Notes: generated from the sequence alone by a model not told the origin. Positions 15,987 through 24,013 are shown, counted from the first letter of the stretch. The stretch: DNA of 64,000 nucleotides from Streptomyces spinosus (GCF_020400655.1 NZ_JAINRC010000017.1:62001-126000), one strand, 5' to 3'. Numbers and translations: made by a program.

Positions 15987-17654
15987 GTGATCCAGCACAG
16001 GCACAGGCGCCGGGGCCCGGCGCGGCAGGTGATGCGGAAGCGTGCGGTGGTGGCCGCCGCGTTCGTCGGGACCATCGCCCTCGGCACGGGCGTCGGCGTG
16101 TGGGCCGCCTCGGACGGGGGCGGCGGACGGCCGGACGCGGGCGCGCGGCAGTCGTCGTCCGGGCGGGTGCCCGGCGCCGGCTCCGGCGACCCGGGCACAC
16201 CGTCGGCCACTCCCAGCCCGAGCCGCTCCTATCCGCTGTCGCGGGCGCCGCGCACGATACCCGCGGTGCGCTCCCACACCCCGGCGCGCGGACCCGGCTG
16301 GACTCCGCGGCCGGGCGCGCGGGTGGTGGTGAGCGACCCCGAGCTCGCCGACGAGGGGCGGCTCATCGCCGGGGAGCTGGGACTGCGCTACGCGGGGGAG
16401 CGGGACGACGTACGGGCGGGCGACGTACGGCTGGCCCTCGGCGGCGGGGGCGGGAACGAGGAGTCGTACACCATGACCGTCCGCGGCGGACGGGTCGACA
16501 TCAGCGGGCCCGGCGAGGCCGGCGTGTTCTACGGCACCCGCACCCTGAAGCAGGAGGTCCACGGCGGCGGTACGGCGGCCGAGGGCGTCATACGGGACGA
16601 GCCCGCCAAGCCGGTGCGCGGGTTCATGCTGGACATCGCGCGCAAGCCGTACAGCGAGACCTGGATCGAGGACCGGATACGCGAGCTGGGCGACCTGAAG
16701 TTCAACGAGCTGGGCCTGCACTTCTCCGACGACCAGGCCTTCCGGATCGAGTCCGACAGCCACCCCGAGATCGTCTCCGCGGACCACCTGACCAAGGACC
16801 AGGTCAGGAAGATCGTCGCACTGGCGGACAGCCGGCACATCACCGTCGTCCCCGAGATCGACTCGCCGGGGCACCTGGGCGCCGTCATCGCCGCCCACCC
16901 CGACCTCCAGCTGCGCAACGCGAGCGGCGTGCCGACGCGGGGCGCCGTCGACATCTCGAAGGACGCCGCCGCGCGGATCGTCGACGACCTGCTCGACGAG
17001 TACGCCGGGCTCTTCACCGGCGGCCAGTGGCACCTGGGCGGGGACGAGTACCAGGCACTGACCGTCCGGGACCCGCAGGCCTCCTACCCGCAGCTGGCCG
17101 CCGCCGCCCGGCGGTCCCTCGGCACCGGCGCGACCGTAGCCGACCTCGCCACCGGCTGGCTGGGCGACCGCGCCGCCACCGTCCGCGCCCACGACCGCAC
17201 CGTCCGCGCCTGGAACGACGGCTTCTACCGGAACACCTCCGTACGGCCCGACCCGGACATCGAGGTCGCCTACTGGACCGGCAAGGAGATCGGCGCCCGT
17301 CAGCCCGTGGACTACCTGAGCGCGGGACGGAAGGTGCTCAACTACAACGACGAGTTCCTCTACTACGTGCTCGGACAGCCGCAGACCTTCGTCTACCCGA
17401 CCGGGCAGCGGATCTACGAGCAGTGGAACCCGCGCGTGCTGCGCGGCACGAACGCCGTGCCGGAGCGCTACGACGGGCAGATCCTCGGCGGCTCGTTCGC
17501 GGTCTGGTCCGACTTCCCGCACGCGCAGACGCAGGCGCAGGTCGCCGCCGGCATCCGGATGCCGCTGCGGGCCACCGCGCAGAAGCTGTGGGACCCGGGC
17601 ACGCCCGCGCTGTCCTGGGCGGACTTCAGGAATCTGGCGGACCGGCTGGGCTGA
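15987..17654 (+). CDS. GH20 beta-N-acetylhexosaminidase, membrane-anchored or secreted
   Basis: A 555-residue glycoside hydrolase family 20 enzyme that releases terminal GlcNAc/GalNAc, typically from chitin fragments or peptidoglycan. An N-terminal hydrophobic segment follows the basic MRKRAVV, then a Ser/Pro/Gly-rich linker of about 80 residues. The accessory GH20b domain is followed by the catalytic barrel starting RGFMLDIARKPYS. The catalytic Asp-Glu pair is in WHLGGDEY, and VVPEIDSPGH and WNDGFY are active-site segments. I list GTG 15987; ATG 16032, just before the signal segment, is equally possible. A perfect hairpin follows the gene. Confidence 0.85.
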   Translation: MIQHRHRRRGPARQVMRKRAVVAAAFVGTIALGTGVGVWAASDGGGGRPDAGARQSSSGRVPGAGSGDPGTPSATPSPSRSYPLSRAPRTIPAVRSHTPARGPGWTPRPGARVVVSDPELADEGRLIAGELGLRYAGERDDVRAGDVRLALGGGGGNEESYTMTVRGGRVDISGPGEAGVFYGTRTLKQEVHGGGTAAEGVIRDEPAKPVRGFMLDIARKPYSETWIEDRIRELGDLKFNELGLHFSDDQAFRIESDSHPEIVSADHLTKDQVRKIVALADSRHITVVPEIDSPGHLGAVIAAHPDLQLRNASGVPTRGAVDISKDAAARIVDDLLDEYAGLFTGGQWHLGGDEYQALTVRDPQASYPQLAAAARRSLGTGATVADLATGWLGDRAATVRAHDRTVRAWNDGFYRNTSVRPDPDIEVAYWTGKEIGARQPVDYLSAGRKVLNYNDEFLYYVLGQPQTFVYPTGQRIYEQWNPRVLRGTNAVPERYDGQILGGSFAVWSDFPHAQTQAQVAAGIRMPLRATAQKLWDPGTPALSWADFRNLADRLG

Positions 17655-17737
17655 GAACCGGGTGGACGCACGGCGGCGTCCGACCGTATGTTCCGGTGTC
17701 CGCTCGCGCGTTCGCCCGCGCTGCGGCAACCGCACTC

Positions 17738-17766
17738 ACGCGCCGGCTCGGGGAGAGCCGGCGCGT
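17738..17766 (+). terminator. hairpin terminator after the GH20 gene
   Basis: Perfect 12-bp arms, ACGCGCCGGCTC at 17738-17749 and its complement at 17755-17766, close a five-base loop. It lies 83 bases after the GH20 stop and 32 bases before the DUF4328 gene, so it may also sit in that gene's leader. Confidence 0.7.
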
Positions 17767-17798
17767 CTCGGATCACGTCCTTTCGGGGGAACTCCTTC

Positions 17799-18518
17799 AT
17801 GGCCTCACCCATGCCCGCGCCCATGCCCGCGCCGCCGTACGCCGCCCCGCCCGGCGGCGCCTGGCTGCGCTCACCGGCCGCGCTCGCCCGCGCCACCGCC
17901 GTACTGCTCGGGCTGGTCATCGCGACCGACCTGTTCGCCTGCTTCGCGGACCTGCTGGAACTCGACGTCACCGGCGACATCGCCGACGGCGCCGCCGGAA
18001 CGGACGTCGTCGGCCGGGCCGACCGCGCCGACAACCTCTACGCGGCGGCCGGCGTCTCCCAGATCGTCGCGCTGGTCGCCACGGCGGTCGTCTACCTGTG
18101 CTGGCTGTGGCGGGTCCGGGTGAACGCCGAGGTGTTCGACGCCTCCCGGCACCGGATGAGGCGCGGCTGGACGATCGGCGGCTGGTTCTGCCCGGTCGTG
18201 AACCTCTGGTTCCCGCGCCGGATCGTCGCCGACAGCTGGGACGCCAGCGCCCCCTGGGGCACGCGGTCCGGGCACACGCCGGTCAACGCCTGGTGGACGC
18301 TGTGGATCATCAGCCTCCTCGCGGGCCGCTACGCGTACACCACCTCCCGGAACGCCGAGACGGCGACCGAACTGAGCGACGCCGCCCGGGTGACGCTGTT
18401 CTCCGACGCGATCGACATCGCGGCGGCCGTCCTCGCCATCGTGGTGGTCGTCCGGCTGACCCGTATGCAGGAGCGCAAGGTCTTCTCGGGCGAACTGCCG
18501 GCCCCCGTCTCCGGCTGA
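17799..18518 (+). CDS. DUF4328 domain membrane protein
   Basis: A 239-residue membrane protein with a short Pro/Ala-rich N-terminus (PMPAPMPAPPYAAPPGG) and about four transmembrane segments. The family-typical block VYLCWLWRVRVNAEVFDAS is followed by RRGWTIGGWFCPVVNLWFP and an RIVADSWDAS stretch. DUF4328 proteins are widespread in Streptomyces with no known role. The start is ATG 17799. It may be cotranscribed with nothing else, since P1 (18556-18586) lies before the next gene. Confidence 0.8.
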   Translation: MASPMPAPMPAPPYAAPPGGAWLRSPAALARATAVLLGLVIATDLFACFADLLELDVTGDIADGAAGTDVVGRADRADNLYAAAGVSQIVALVATAVVYLCWLWRVRVNAEVFDASRHRMRRGWTIGGWFCPVVNLWFPRRIVADSWDASAPWGTRSGHTPVNAWWTLWIISLLAGRYAYTTSRNAETATELSDAARVTLFSDAIDIAAAVLAIVVVVRLTRMQERKVFSGELPAPVSG

Positions 18519-18555
18519 CGGCCCGCCGCTGCCCCCTTTGGCTGAAAGTCTCTGC

Positions 18556-18586
18556 TGTGACACTCCCGCGCAGTCGCACGCAGTAA
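18556..18586 (+). promoter_or_regulatory. promoter-like element P1: TGTGAC-N16-ACGCAGTAA
   Basis: TGTGAC at 18556-18561 is followed after 16 bases by ACGCAGTAA at 18578-18586, 50 bases before the hypothetical gene at 18637. Identical spacing and boxes recur at 19778, 22515 and 23828, all around the two ECF sigma genes. This suggests -35 and -10 boxes of an ECF-type promoter. That is inference from recurrence and position. Confidence 0.6.
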
Positions 18587-18636
18587 GGGGCAGTGCGGGC
18601 TCCGTGCCGGTCGGCGCCCTGGCGAGAGAGGCATTC

Positions 18637-19218
18637 ATGAGCCTGGTGGAACTCATCGCGCGGGCCGACGAACGCGGACTGGCCGCCAGCGGATTGGCTT
18701 GTTTGGATCGATGCCTGCCGTTGCTCGGAGGCGACGACGAGCTGCTGCGACCGCTGTGGGCCCGCCTCGCCGACGACTGCGACTGGTCCGCCGGCCTGGC
18801 CCGGGCCCGCGCCACGCTCGGCCCCGCGGACCCCGCCGACGACGAGGCCGCGCGGCTCACCCGGCACATGCTGGAGACGGCCCCCGCCGACGGCACCCCC
18901 GGCGCGCTACGGCCCTGGGCCGACGCCTGCTCGGTCGCCGCGCTGCGCGCCCACCTGCTGCTCGACCCGGCAGCCGACGGCGACTGGGCCCCGGACGCCC
19001 TCGACGCCGGGCGCGCGGGCGATCCGGCGGGCCTGCCGCCGCTCGTCGTCGCCGAACTGCGCCGCCAGGCCGCCGTGCTCGAACTCCTCGCGGGACACGG
19101 CCCGCAGGGGCTGCGCCGGGCGCTGGAGATATCGGTGGAGGGGCGCCGGGTGCTGCGCGCGGTGGTCTCGCGCCGGGCGCGCGGCGCCGCGGGGCCGGGG
19201 AGTGAGGGGAGCCTGTGA
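18637..19218 (+). CDS. conserved hypothetical protein next to the ECF locus
   Basis: A 193-residue, alanine/leucine-rich, mostly helical acidic protein without signal peptide or transmembrane segments. I recognise no domain. It starts MSLVELIARADERGL at ATG 18637 behind a GAGAGAG ribosome-binding region; codons upstream are non-conserved in character. Conserved-looking features are helical repeats such as CLDRCLPLLGGDDELLRPL and DEAARLTRHMLETAP. Its upstream region carries P1, one of four shared elements, so it is a candidate member of the ECF regulon. Confidence 0.6.
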   Translation: MSLVELIARADERGLAASGLACLDRCLPLLGGDDELLRPLWARLADDCDWSAGLARARATLGPADPADDEAARLTRHMLETAPADGTPGALRPWADACSVAALRAHLLLDPAADGDWAPDALDAGRAGDPAGLPPLVVAELRRQAAVLELLAGHGPQGLRRALEISVEGRRVLRAVVSRRARGAAGPGSEGSL

Positions 19219-19324
19219 TCCTCGTGCGGCGGACGTGGGGTGGTCCTGCGGTGGTTGGCCGAACGTCGGGAGAAACGTTTCCAACGATGGTGACGGAACC
19301 CCGCCCCCGCTCGCTCTTCCCTAT

Positions 19325-19762
19325 GTGACAGCCCAAGTGACGACTCAGGTGACAGCTCATGCGACAACCCCGTCCCAGGCGGCACAGCACGGGACCAGGC
19401 CGAGCGCCGCGGCCAGGCCCGCGCGGTGGGCGGCGGACGCGGTGGCGACCATGCGGGAGGGCGCGCGCGTACGGCTCGACTACTCGGCACAGAGCCTGTG
19501 GCGGGTGGACCGGATGATCGAGGAGATACGGAGGGAGGAGCCGCCGTACGCGGCCGTCGAGAGCGTGCTGCGCGGCTTCGGCGCCTACGCCGGCGAGGTG
19601 ATCGTCCGTCAGACCGGCGCCGAGTGGTGGACGACCGGCGGCGAGCACTGGGTGCGCACCCCGGACGGCCGGCTGTGGGACCCCATCGACGAGGCCCGCC
19701 GCTGCTACGGCGGCCACGGCTCGCTGCGGCTGCTGTGCCGGGACGCGACCGCCCCCGGCTGA
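19325..19762 (+). CDS. hypothetical protein
   Basis: A 145-residue protein with no recognised domain. The N-terminus from GTG 19325 contains a four-residue repeat (VTAQ, VTTQ, VTAH). The central part reads VRLDYSAQSLWRVDRMIEEI and the C-terminus TTGGEHWVRTPDGRLWDPI, a compact alpha/beta-looking unit. The start is uncertain: an in-frame GTG at 19202 exists, but the extra residues look non-coding, and a core starting at ATG 19451 is also possible. It lies between the P1-linked gene and the first ECF gene. Confidence 0.5.
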   Translation: MTAQVTTQVTAHATTPSQAAQHGTRPSAAARPARWAADAVATMREGARVRLDYSAQSLWRVDRMIEEIRREEPPYAAVESVLRGFGAYAGEVIVRQTGAEWWTTGGEHWVRTPDGRLWDPIDEARRCYGGHGSLRLLCRDATAPG

Positions 19763-19777
19763 CCGGCCAGGCCCGGC

Positions 19778-19808
19778 TGTGACACTTCCGTCGGGGCCGA
19801 CGCTGATG
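19778..19808 (+). promoter_or_regulatory. promoter-like element P2: TGTGAC-N16-ACGCTGATG
   Basis: TGTGAC at 19778-19783 and ACGCTGATG at 19800-19808 are 16 bases apart, as in P1, P3 and P4. P2 lies 57-90 bases before the start of the first ECF sigma gene, where an autoregulated ECF promoter would be expected. Confidence 0.6.
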
Positions 19809-19864
19809 ATCGTGTAGGGCGGACACGGCCGGAGCGTGTCGCACCGTGAGGCAAGCGCCACGCA

Positions 19865-20515
19865 GTGGCCAGGAACTCGGCACGAACGAGGACGGTCTTG
19901 GGCCAGGGAGGGGAACCCCGCCGCCCGCAGCCGCGGGACGGGGAGCTGGGCGCGGCCGTCGCGCGGGCCCAGGACGGCGACGAGACCGCGTTCGCCGTGG
20001 CCTACCGGATCGTGCAGCCCGGCCTGCTGGGCTATCTGCGGGGCCTGGTCGGCGAGGACGCCGAGGACGTCGCCTCCGAGGCCTGGCTGGAGATCGCGCG
20101 CGACCTCGGCCGGTTCCGGGGCGACGGCGCCGGCTTCCGCGGCTGGACGGCGACCATCGCCCGGCACCGCGCGCTGGACCACCTGCGCCGGCAACGGGTA
20201 CGGCCCCGGGCCGCGTGGCTGGAGCAGGACGCCCTGGAGCTGCCCGGCCGGCACAGCACCCACGACCAGGCCCTGGAGTCGCTCTCCACGGAACGCGCGC
20301 TGGAACTGGTCCGCGCGCTGCCCCGGGACCAGGCCGAGGCGGTGCTGCTGCGGGTGGTCGTCGGCCTCGACGGGCCGGCCGCGGCCCGGGTCCTCGGCAA
20401 GCGCCCCGGCGCCGTCCGCACGGCCGCGTACCGGGGCCTGCGCCGCCTGGCCCGCCAACTGGGCGCGGACGGCGCACCGGACACGGACCCGCCGCCGCGG
20501 GGCGAGCCGGGGTGA
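19865..20515 (+). CDS. ECF RNA polymerase sigma factor (first of tandem pair)
   Basis: A 216-residue group 4 sigma factor that directs RNA polymerase to a small set of promoters. Region 2 runs from DGDETAFAVAYRIVQPGLLG through DVASEAWLEIARDL to FRGWTATIARHRALDHLRRQ. Region 4 contains RALPRDQAEAVLLRVVVGLD and the recognition helix area AARVLGKRPGAVRTAAYRGL. GTG 19865 is listed; a TTG at 19898 aligns better with the start of the second sigma factor (LGQGGE against LGDDAE). It is a close paralogue of the sigma at 21892. A putative membrane regulator follows 179 bases downstream. Confidence 0.88.
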   Translation: MARNSARTRTVLGQGGEPRRPQPRDGELGAAVARAQDGDETAFAVAYRIVQPGLLGYLRGLVGEDAEDVASEAWLEIARDLGRFRGDGAGFRGWTATIARHRALDHLRRQRVRPRAAWLEQDALELPGRHSTHDQALESLSTERALELVRALPRDQAEAVLLRVVVGLDGPAAARVLGKRPGAVRTAAYRGLRRLARQLGADGAPDTDPPPRGEPG

Positions 20516-20694
20516 ACGCACCGGCGGGTGCGGCACGTATGCAGGGCCGGGACGAACGGCTTCGGGAGCCGGTCGTCGCGGGTGCGGGGCGCTGACGGCC
20601 GGCGGGCACGGCCGGGGGGCCGCGGTGGTCGGCGGGTGCGGGTGCCCCGGGGCCCGGCGCGTGGGCGCGGGGCGGGTGTGCGGAGGAGTTCCGG

Positions 20695-21603
20695 GTGGAC
20701 CGGGTGAGGGCGGGAACGGGCATGGGTGAACAGCACAGCGGCGGCGGGCCGACCGGTCGTCGGCGCGCGCACCCCGGCGGGGCCCTCGCCACGCCGGACC
20801 CGGCCGGTGCCTGCGGACTGGAGACACGGTTCGCCACCGTGCTGCGCGCCGGCCGTGTCGACGGCGAGGCCGAGCGCGGCGCCGTCGCCGCGTTCCGCGC
20901 CGCGCGCGACGCGGGAGCGCACGACGCCCGGACCCGTGCCCGTGACGACTGGCGGCCCGGGCGCCCGGCACCCGCCCGCCGCTCGCTGCGGCTCACCCTC
21001 TCGCTCGCCCTGACGAGCCTCACGCTGGGCGGGGTCGCCGTCGCGGCCATCGGCTCCGCCGGTTCCGGCGCGCACCACGACGACCGGAGCCGATCGCCAC
21101 GGTCCACGCCCCCCGTGGCGAGCACCCCGCCCGCCTCACCCGGCGCCCCGGCGGCCGGGCCCTCGGACACCGCGTCCCCGGACCACACCGGCCGGCCGGC
21201 CACCGCCCGGGACACCCTCGCCCACTGCCGTGCCTACACGCGGGCCGGGGAACGCGGCGGCGCCCTGGAGGCGACGGCCTGGCAGCGGCTCGTCACGGCG
21301 GCGGGGGGACCGGAGAAGGTCGCCGCCTACTGCGCCGCCCGCCTGGAGCGCGGGCAGGGCGAGCACACCGGCCACGCGGGGACTTCCGGCAACAAAGGCA
21401 ACACCGGGACGTCCGGCAACAACAGCAACGCAGGGACGTCCGGCAACAAACGCAACGGCGGTGACACCGGCAACGGCGGTGACACGGGCCAAGGCAAGAA
21501 CAAGGGCGGAGACCGGGGGAACGCGACCGTGGGGAACTCGACGGCGGGGAACCCGGCCGGCGGCAGAGCGGCCGGCGGCAACTCCTCCGGCGGAAGGCCG
21601 TGA
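20695..21603 (+). CDS. single-pass membrane protein, candidate anti-sigma regulator (first)
   Basis: A 302-residue protein with a cytoplasmic N-terminal region of about 100 residues and one transmembrane helix (SLALTSLTLGGVAVAAIGSA). Outside lies a Pro/Ser linker, a cysteine-paired module (AHCRAYT ... AAGGPEKVAAYC) and a Gly/Asn/Thr-rich tail with repeated GTSGN units. The cytoplasmic ERGAVAAFRAARDA matches GEQAALAAFRKARE in the paralogue. GTG 20695 follows a perfect GGAGGAG at 20682-20688. There is no zinc-binding ZAS motif. An anti-sigma role is inferred from gene order and membrane topology, repeated twice here. Confidence 0.65.
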   Translation: MDRVRAGTGMGEQHSGGGPTGRRRAHPGGALATPDPAGACGLETRFATVLRAGRVDGEAERGAVAAFRAARDAGAHDARTRARDDWRPGRPAPARRSLRLTLSLALTSLTLGGVAVAAIGSAGSGAHHDDRSRSPRSTPPVASTPPASPGAPAAGPSDTASPDHTGRPATARDTLAHCRAYTRAGERGGALEATAWQRLVTAAGGPEKVAAYCAARLERGQGEHTGHAGTSGNKGNTGTSGNNSNAGTSGNKRNGGDTGNGGDTGQGKNKGGDRGNATVGNSTAGNPAGGRAAGGNSSGGRP

Positions 21604-21622
21604 GGCGCCCGTGACCAAGGCG

Positions 21623-21664
21623 ACGGCCGGGGCCGCCACCCCCCACAGGAGAGGCCCCGGCCGT
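21623..21664 (+). terminator. hairpin terminator between the two ECF units
   Basis: Arms of 12 perfect base pairs, ACGGCCGGGGCC at 21623-21634 and its complement at 21653-21664, enclose an 18-base loop. The hairpin starts 19 bases after the first membrane-protein gene and separates the two sigma/membrane-protein units. Confidence 0.65.
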
Positions 21665-21891
21665 CGCGTGGACGGGCCGCGTGCGGCCCGTACTCCCTTC
21701 AGCGCCGTGGGTGCGGTTTCTGTCACACCCCACCACAGCACGGCCACATCGTGACCCCGTCGCGGCCTCACGCTGCGCACATCCGAAACCGGTCACGAGT
21801 TAGTTGCATCTTCTACAGACATGGACGGGCAGCGGTTTCACGCCGTAACGTGCCTTTCGCGCCGACCGAAGACAGGCGTAAAGGGAGTGCG

Positions 21892-22554
21892 GTGCTGGGG
21901 GACGACGCGGAGCTGACCACCGCGGTACGTGCGGCACAGGACGGGGACGAGACCGCGTTCCGTACGGTGTACCGCGCGGTGCATCCGCGCCTGCTCGGGT
22001 ACGTCCGCACCCTGGTCGGCGACCTGGACGCCGAGGACGTCGCGTCCGAGGCGTGGCTCCAGATCGCCCGTGACCTGGACCGCTTCAGCGGTGACGCCGA
22101 CCGGTTCCGCGGCTGGGCCGCCCGGATCGCCCGCAACCGCGCCCTGGACCACATACGCATGCGGGGCCGGCGTCCCGCCATAGGCGGCGACGAGACCGAG
22201 CTGACCGGCCGCGCCGCCGAGTCCGACACGGCCGGCGAGGCCATCGAGGCCCTGGCCACCGACAGCACCCTCTCCCTGATCGCCCGGCTCCCGCAGGACC
22301 AGGCCGAGGCGGTCGTCCTGCGCGTGGTCGTGGGCCTGGACGCCAAGACCGCCGCCGAGACCCTCGGCAAACGCGCGGGCGCCGTCCGTACCGCCGCGCA
22401 CCGCGGTCTGAAACGTCTCGCGGAGCTGATCGGCGACGATCCGGAATCGGCGGGCGCACTGGACGCCCTCCCGCCGCAAAGAGAACCGCGCCGGGGCGCG
22501 GTGACGTCCGCGACTGTGACGCATACGCGTGCGCGGACGCAGAAGGACATGTGA
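21892..22554 (+). CDS. ECF RNA polymerase sigma factor (second of tandem pair)
   Basis: A 220-residue group 4 sigma factor, paralogous to the one at 19865 along its whole length. Region 2 includes DVASEAWLQIARDLDRF and FRGWAARIARNRALDHIR; region 4 includes LPQDQAEAVVLRVVVGLD and ETLGKRAGAVRTAAHRGLKR. GTG 21892 has GGGAG upstream. The C-terminal tail after ELIGDDPESAG is polar and probably unstructured, and its DNA also holds element P4. The stop overlaps the start of the following membrane-protein gene (TGATG), so the two proteins are translationally coupled, as is usual for sigma and anti-sigma pairs. Confidence 0.9.
   Translation: MLGDDAELTTAVRAAQDGDETAFRTVYRAVHPRLLGYVRTLVGDLDAEDVASEAWLQIARDLDRFSGDADRFRGWAARIARNRALDHIRMRGRRPAIGGDETELTGRAAESDTAGEAIEALATDSTLSLIARLPQDQAEAVVLRVVVGLDAKTAAETLGKRAGAVRTAAHRGLKRLAELIGDDPESAGALDALPPQREPRRGAVTSATVTHTRARTQKDM
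22515..22545 (+). promoter_or_regulatory. promoter-like element P4: TGTGAC-N16-ACGCAGAAG
   Basis: TGTGAC at 22515-22520 and ACGCAGAAG at 22537-22545 lie in the last codons of the second sigma gene, directly before the membrane-protein gene at 22554. Spacing and boxes match P1-P3. It could give the regulator gene its own promoter, though the ribosome-binding site (AGAAGG) overlaps the second box. Confidence 0.45.
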
Positions 22555-23768
22555 TGGCCGACGAGCAGTACAAGTGGCTGAACCGGCAGACGGCGGAACG
22601 CCTGTTGCGCGGCGAGTCACTGGAAGCCGTCGACCCTTCCGCCCGTGACCAGGCCGAACGTCTCTCCCAGGCGCTCGGCGCGCTGTCCGCGCAGGCGACC
22701 GAAGCCCCCGGTGAACTCCCCGGCGAGCAGGCCGCCCTGGCCGCCTTCCGCAAGGCGCGCGAGGCCGCCGAAGCCGAGCGCACCGCGACCGCGCACGCCC
22801 CCACCGCTCCCCGCACCCCGGCACGAGGCGCCGACACCGGCCTGGTCCGCATCGGCGCCCCGGCCCGTACCGGAATCCGCGTCCGGCGCCCCCGCTGGGC
22901 CCGCCCGGTGCGCCTGGCGCTGGCCGCGGCGGTGGCAGCGGGAACGCTCGGCGGGGTCGCCGTGGCCGCCGGCAGCGGGGTGCTGCCCACGCCGTTCGGC
23001 GACGATCACCCCGGCCCGGCCACCTCCGTCTCTCCCGACACGACCACGGAACAGCCGCTCACCTCGCCGTCCCCACCGGGCGGCGGGACGGGCACGGGCG
23101 CACCGGGCGGCGGGACGCGGAGCCACCGGGGCGGCACCGATGACGAGGCCACGGGGGCCGGCGACGGCACCGGGGCGCCCTCCGCCACGTCCGGCACCGG
23201 GTGGCCCGGCGCCACCGCGGCCTGTCGTGCGCTGCGGGACGGCAAGGAGCTGAACGCCGGCCGCCGGCGCGCGCTGGAGCAGGTGGCGGGCGGCCCCGGC
23301 CGCGTGACCGCGTACTGCAAGGTGCTGCTGGGCGCCGGGGACTCCGCGTCCGGCGGCACGGGCGGTGCGAACAGCGGCGGCGGCGAGAACACCACCGGCC
23401 AGGGCTCGGACAACGGCAAGGGCGAGGGCAAGGGCGGCGGCAAGGGAAACGGCAAGGGGAACGGCACGGGCAAGGGCGACGACGCCCCTGCCGACCCGGG
23501 CGGCGGCATGGGCAACGGGAACGGAAACGGCAAGGGGAACGGGAACGGAAACGGAAACGGCAAAGACGCCGATAAGGGCAGCGGTAGCGGCAACGGCAAC
23601 GGCAAGAGCAACGGCGGGAACAAGAACAGCGGCAACGGCGGCGGCAAAGGCGGCCTGCACCAGGACGGCGCCGCCCCCGCTCCCTCGGCCTTCGCCCCCG
23701 CGCACCGCGGCACACCCGGCAACGGCTCCACGACGCCCCCACCGGCTCCGACGTACACCGCCCTCTGA
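22554..23768 (+). CDS. single-pass membrane protein with GN-repeat tail, candidate anti-sigma regulator (second)
   Basis: A 404-residue protein. A cytoplasmic N-terminal region of about 115 residues contains RLLRGESLEAVDPSARDQAE and GEQAALAAFRKAREAA. One transmembrane helix (LALAAAVAAGTLGGVAVAAG) follows, then a Ser/Thr/Pro/Gly linker and a cysteine module (TAACRALRDG ... VAGGPGRVTAYC). The roughly 130-residue tail is made largely of GNGKGNGN-type repeats, ending in a proline-rich stretch. The extracytoplasmic tail has the character of a wall-spanning or wall-binding segment. It shares domain order with the protein at 20695. Translational coupling to the sigma gene supports an anti-sigma role, but no known anti-sigma domain is recognisable. 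Confidence 0.65.
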   Translation: MADEQYKWLNRQTAERLLRGESLEAVDPSARDQAERLSQALGALSAQATEAPGELPGEQAALAAFRKAREAAEAERTATAHAPTAPRTPARGADTGLVRIGAPARTGIRVRRPRWARPVRLALAAAVAAGTLGGVAVAAGSGVLPTPFGDDHPGPATSVSPDTTTEQPLTSPSPPGGGTGTGAPGGGTRSHRGGTDDEATGAGDGTGAPSATSGTGWPGATAACRALRDGKELNAGRRRALEQVAGGPGRVTAYCKVLLGAGDSASGGTGGANSGGGENTTGQGSDNGKGEGKGGGKGNGKGNGTGKGDDAPADPGGGMGNGNGNGKGNGNGNGNGKDADKGSGSGNGNGKSNGGNKNSGNGGGKGGLHQDGAAPAPSAFAPAHRGTPGNGSTTPPPAPTYTAL

Positions 23769-23805
23769 TCGACGCCACCCACTGTGACCTGCGGTTTCGC
23801 GGGCA

Positions 23806-23820
23806 CCGAAATTTTTTCGG
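23806..23820 (+). terminator. short AT-rich hairpin after the second membrane-protein gene
   Basis: CCGAAA at 23806-23811 pairs with TTTCGG at 23815-23820 around a three-base loop. An A/T-rich stem is rare in this DNA. It lies 38 bases after the stop codon and just before P3, so a terminator is plausible but weak. Confidence 0.35.
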
Positions 23821-23827
23821 CGCGAGG

Positions 23828-23858
23828 TGTGACGTTTCTTGAGCCCGGGACGCAGTAA
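23828..23858 (+). promoter_or_regulatory. promoter-like element P3: TGTGAC-N16-ACGCAGTAA
   Basis: TGTGAC at 23828-23833 and ACGCAGTAA at 23850-23858 match P1 exactly in both boxes and in spacing. No convincing plus-strand gene follows before the convergent L,D-transpeptidase gene ends at 24014. If used, it would make an antisense or short non-coding transcript. Confidence 0.5.
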
Positions 23859-24013
23859 TGAGTGAGCCGACTGGTCATCGGCCGTCGCACGGAGCCGGGG
23901 TTCCCCCCGTACCCGCGGCTCGTGCACCTGGCGCGGGCGGGACACGTTCCCCCGGTCCCGCCCGCGCCCCGCAACGCACAGCTCTCGGCTCCGCACTGCC
24001 CCCGCAGGGCGTC

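Noticed and set aside
19324..19353. Three GTGAC boxes at a regular 12-base step (19325, 19337, 19349), resembling OmpR-family direct repeats
   Set aside because: Known OmpR-type and GlnR/PhoP boxes use an 11-base step. The 12-base step equals four codons and is explained by the VTAQ/VTTQ/VTAH repeat in the encoded protein.
23006..23974. Minus-strand open frame opposite the second GN-repeat membrane protein
   Set aside because: Its proline/leucine/phenylalanine runs are the antisense of the GNGKGN codons. The plus-strand reading has the ribosome-binding site, coupling and transmembrane helix.
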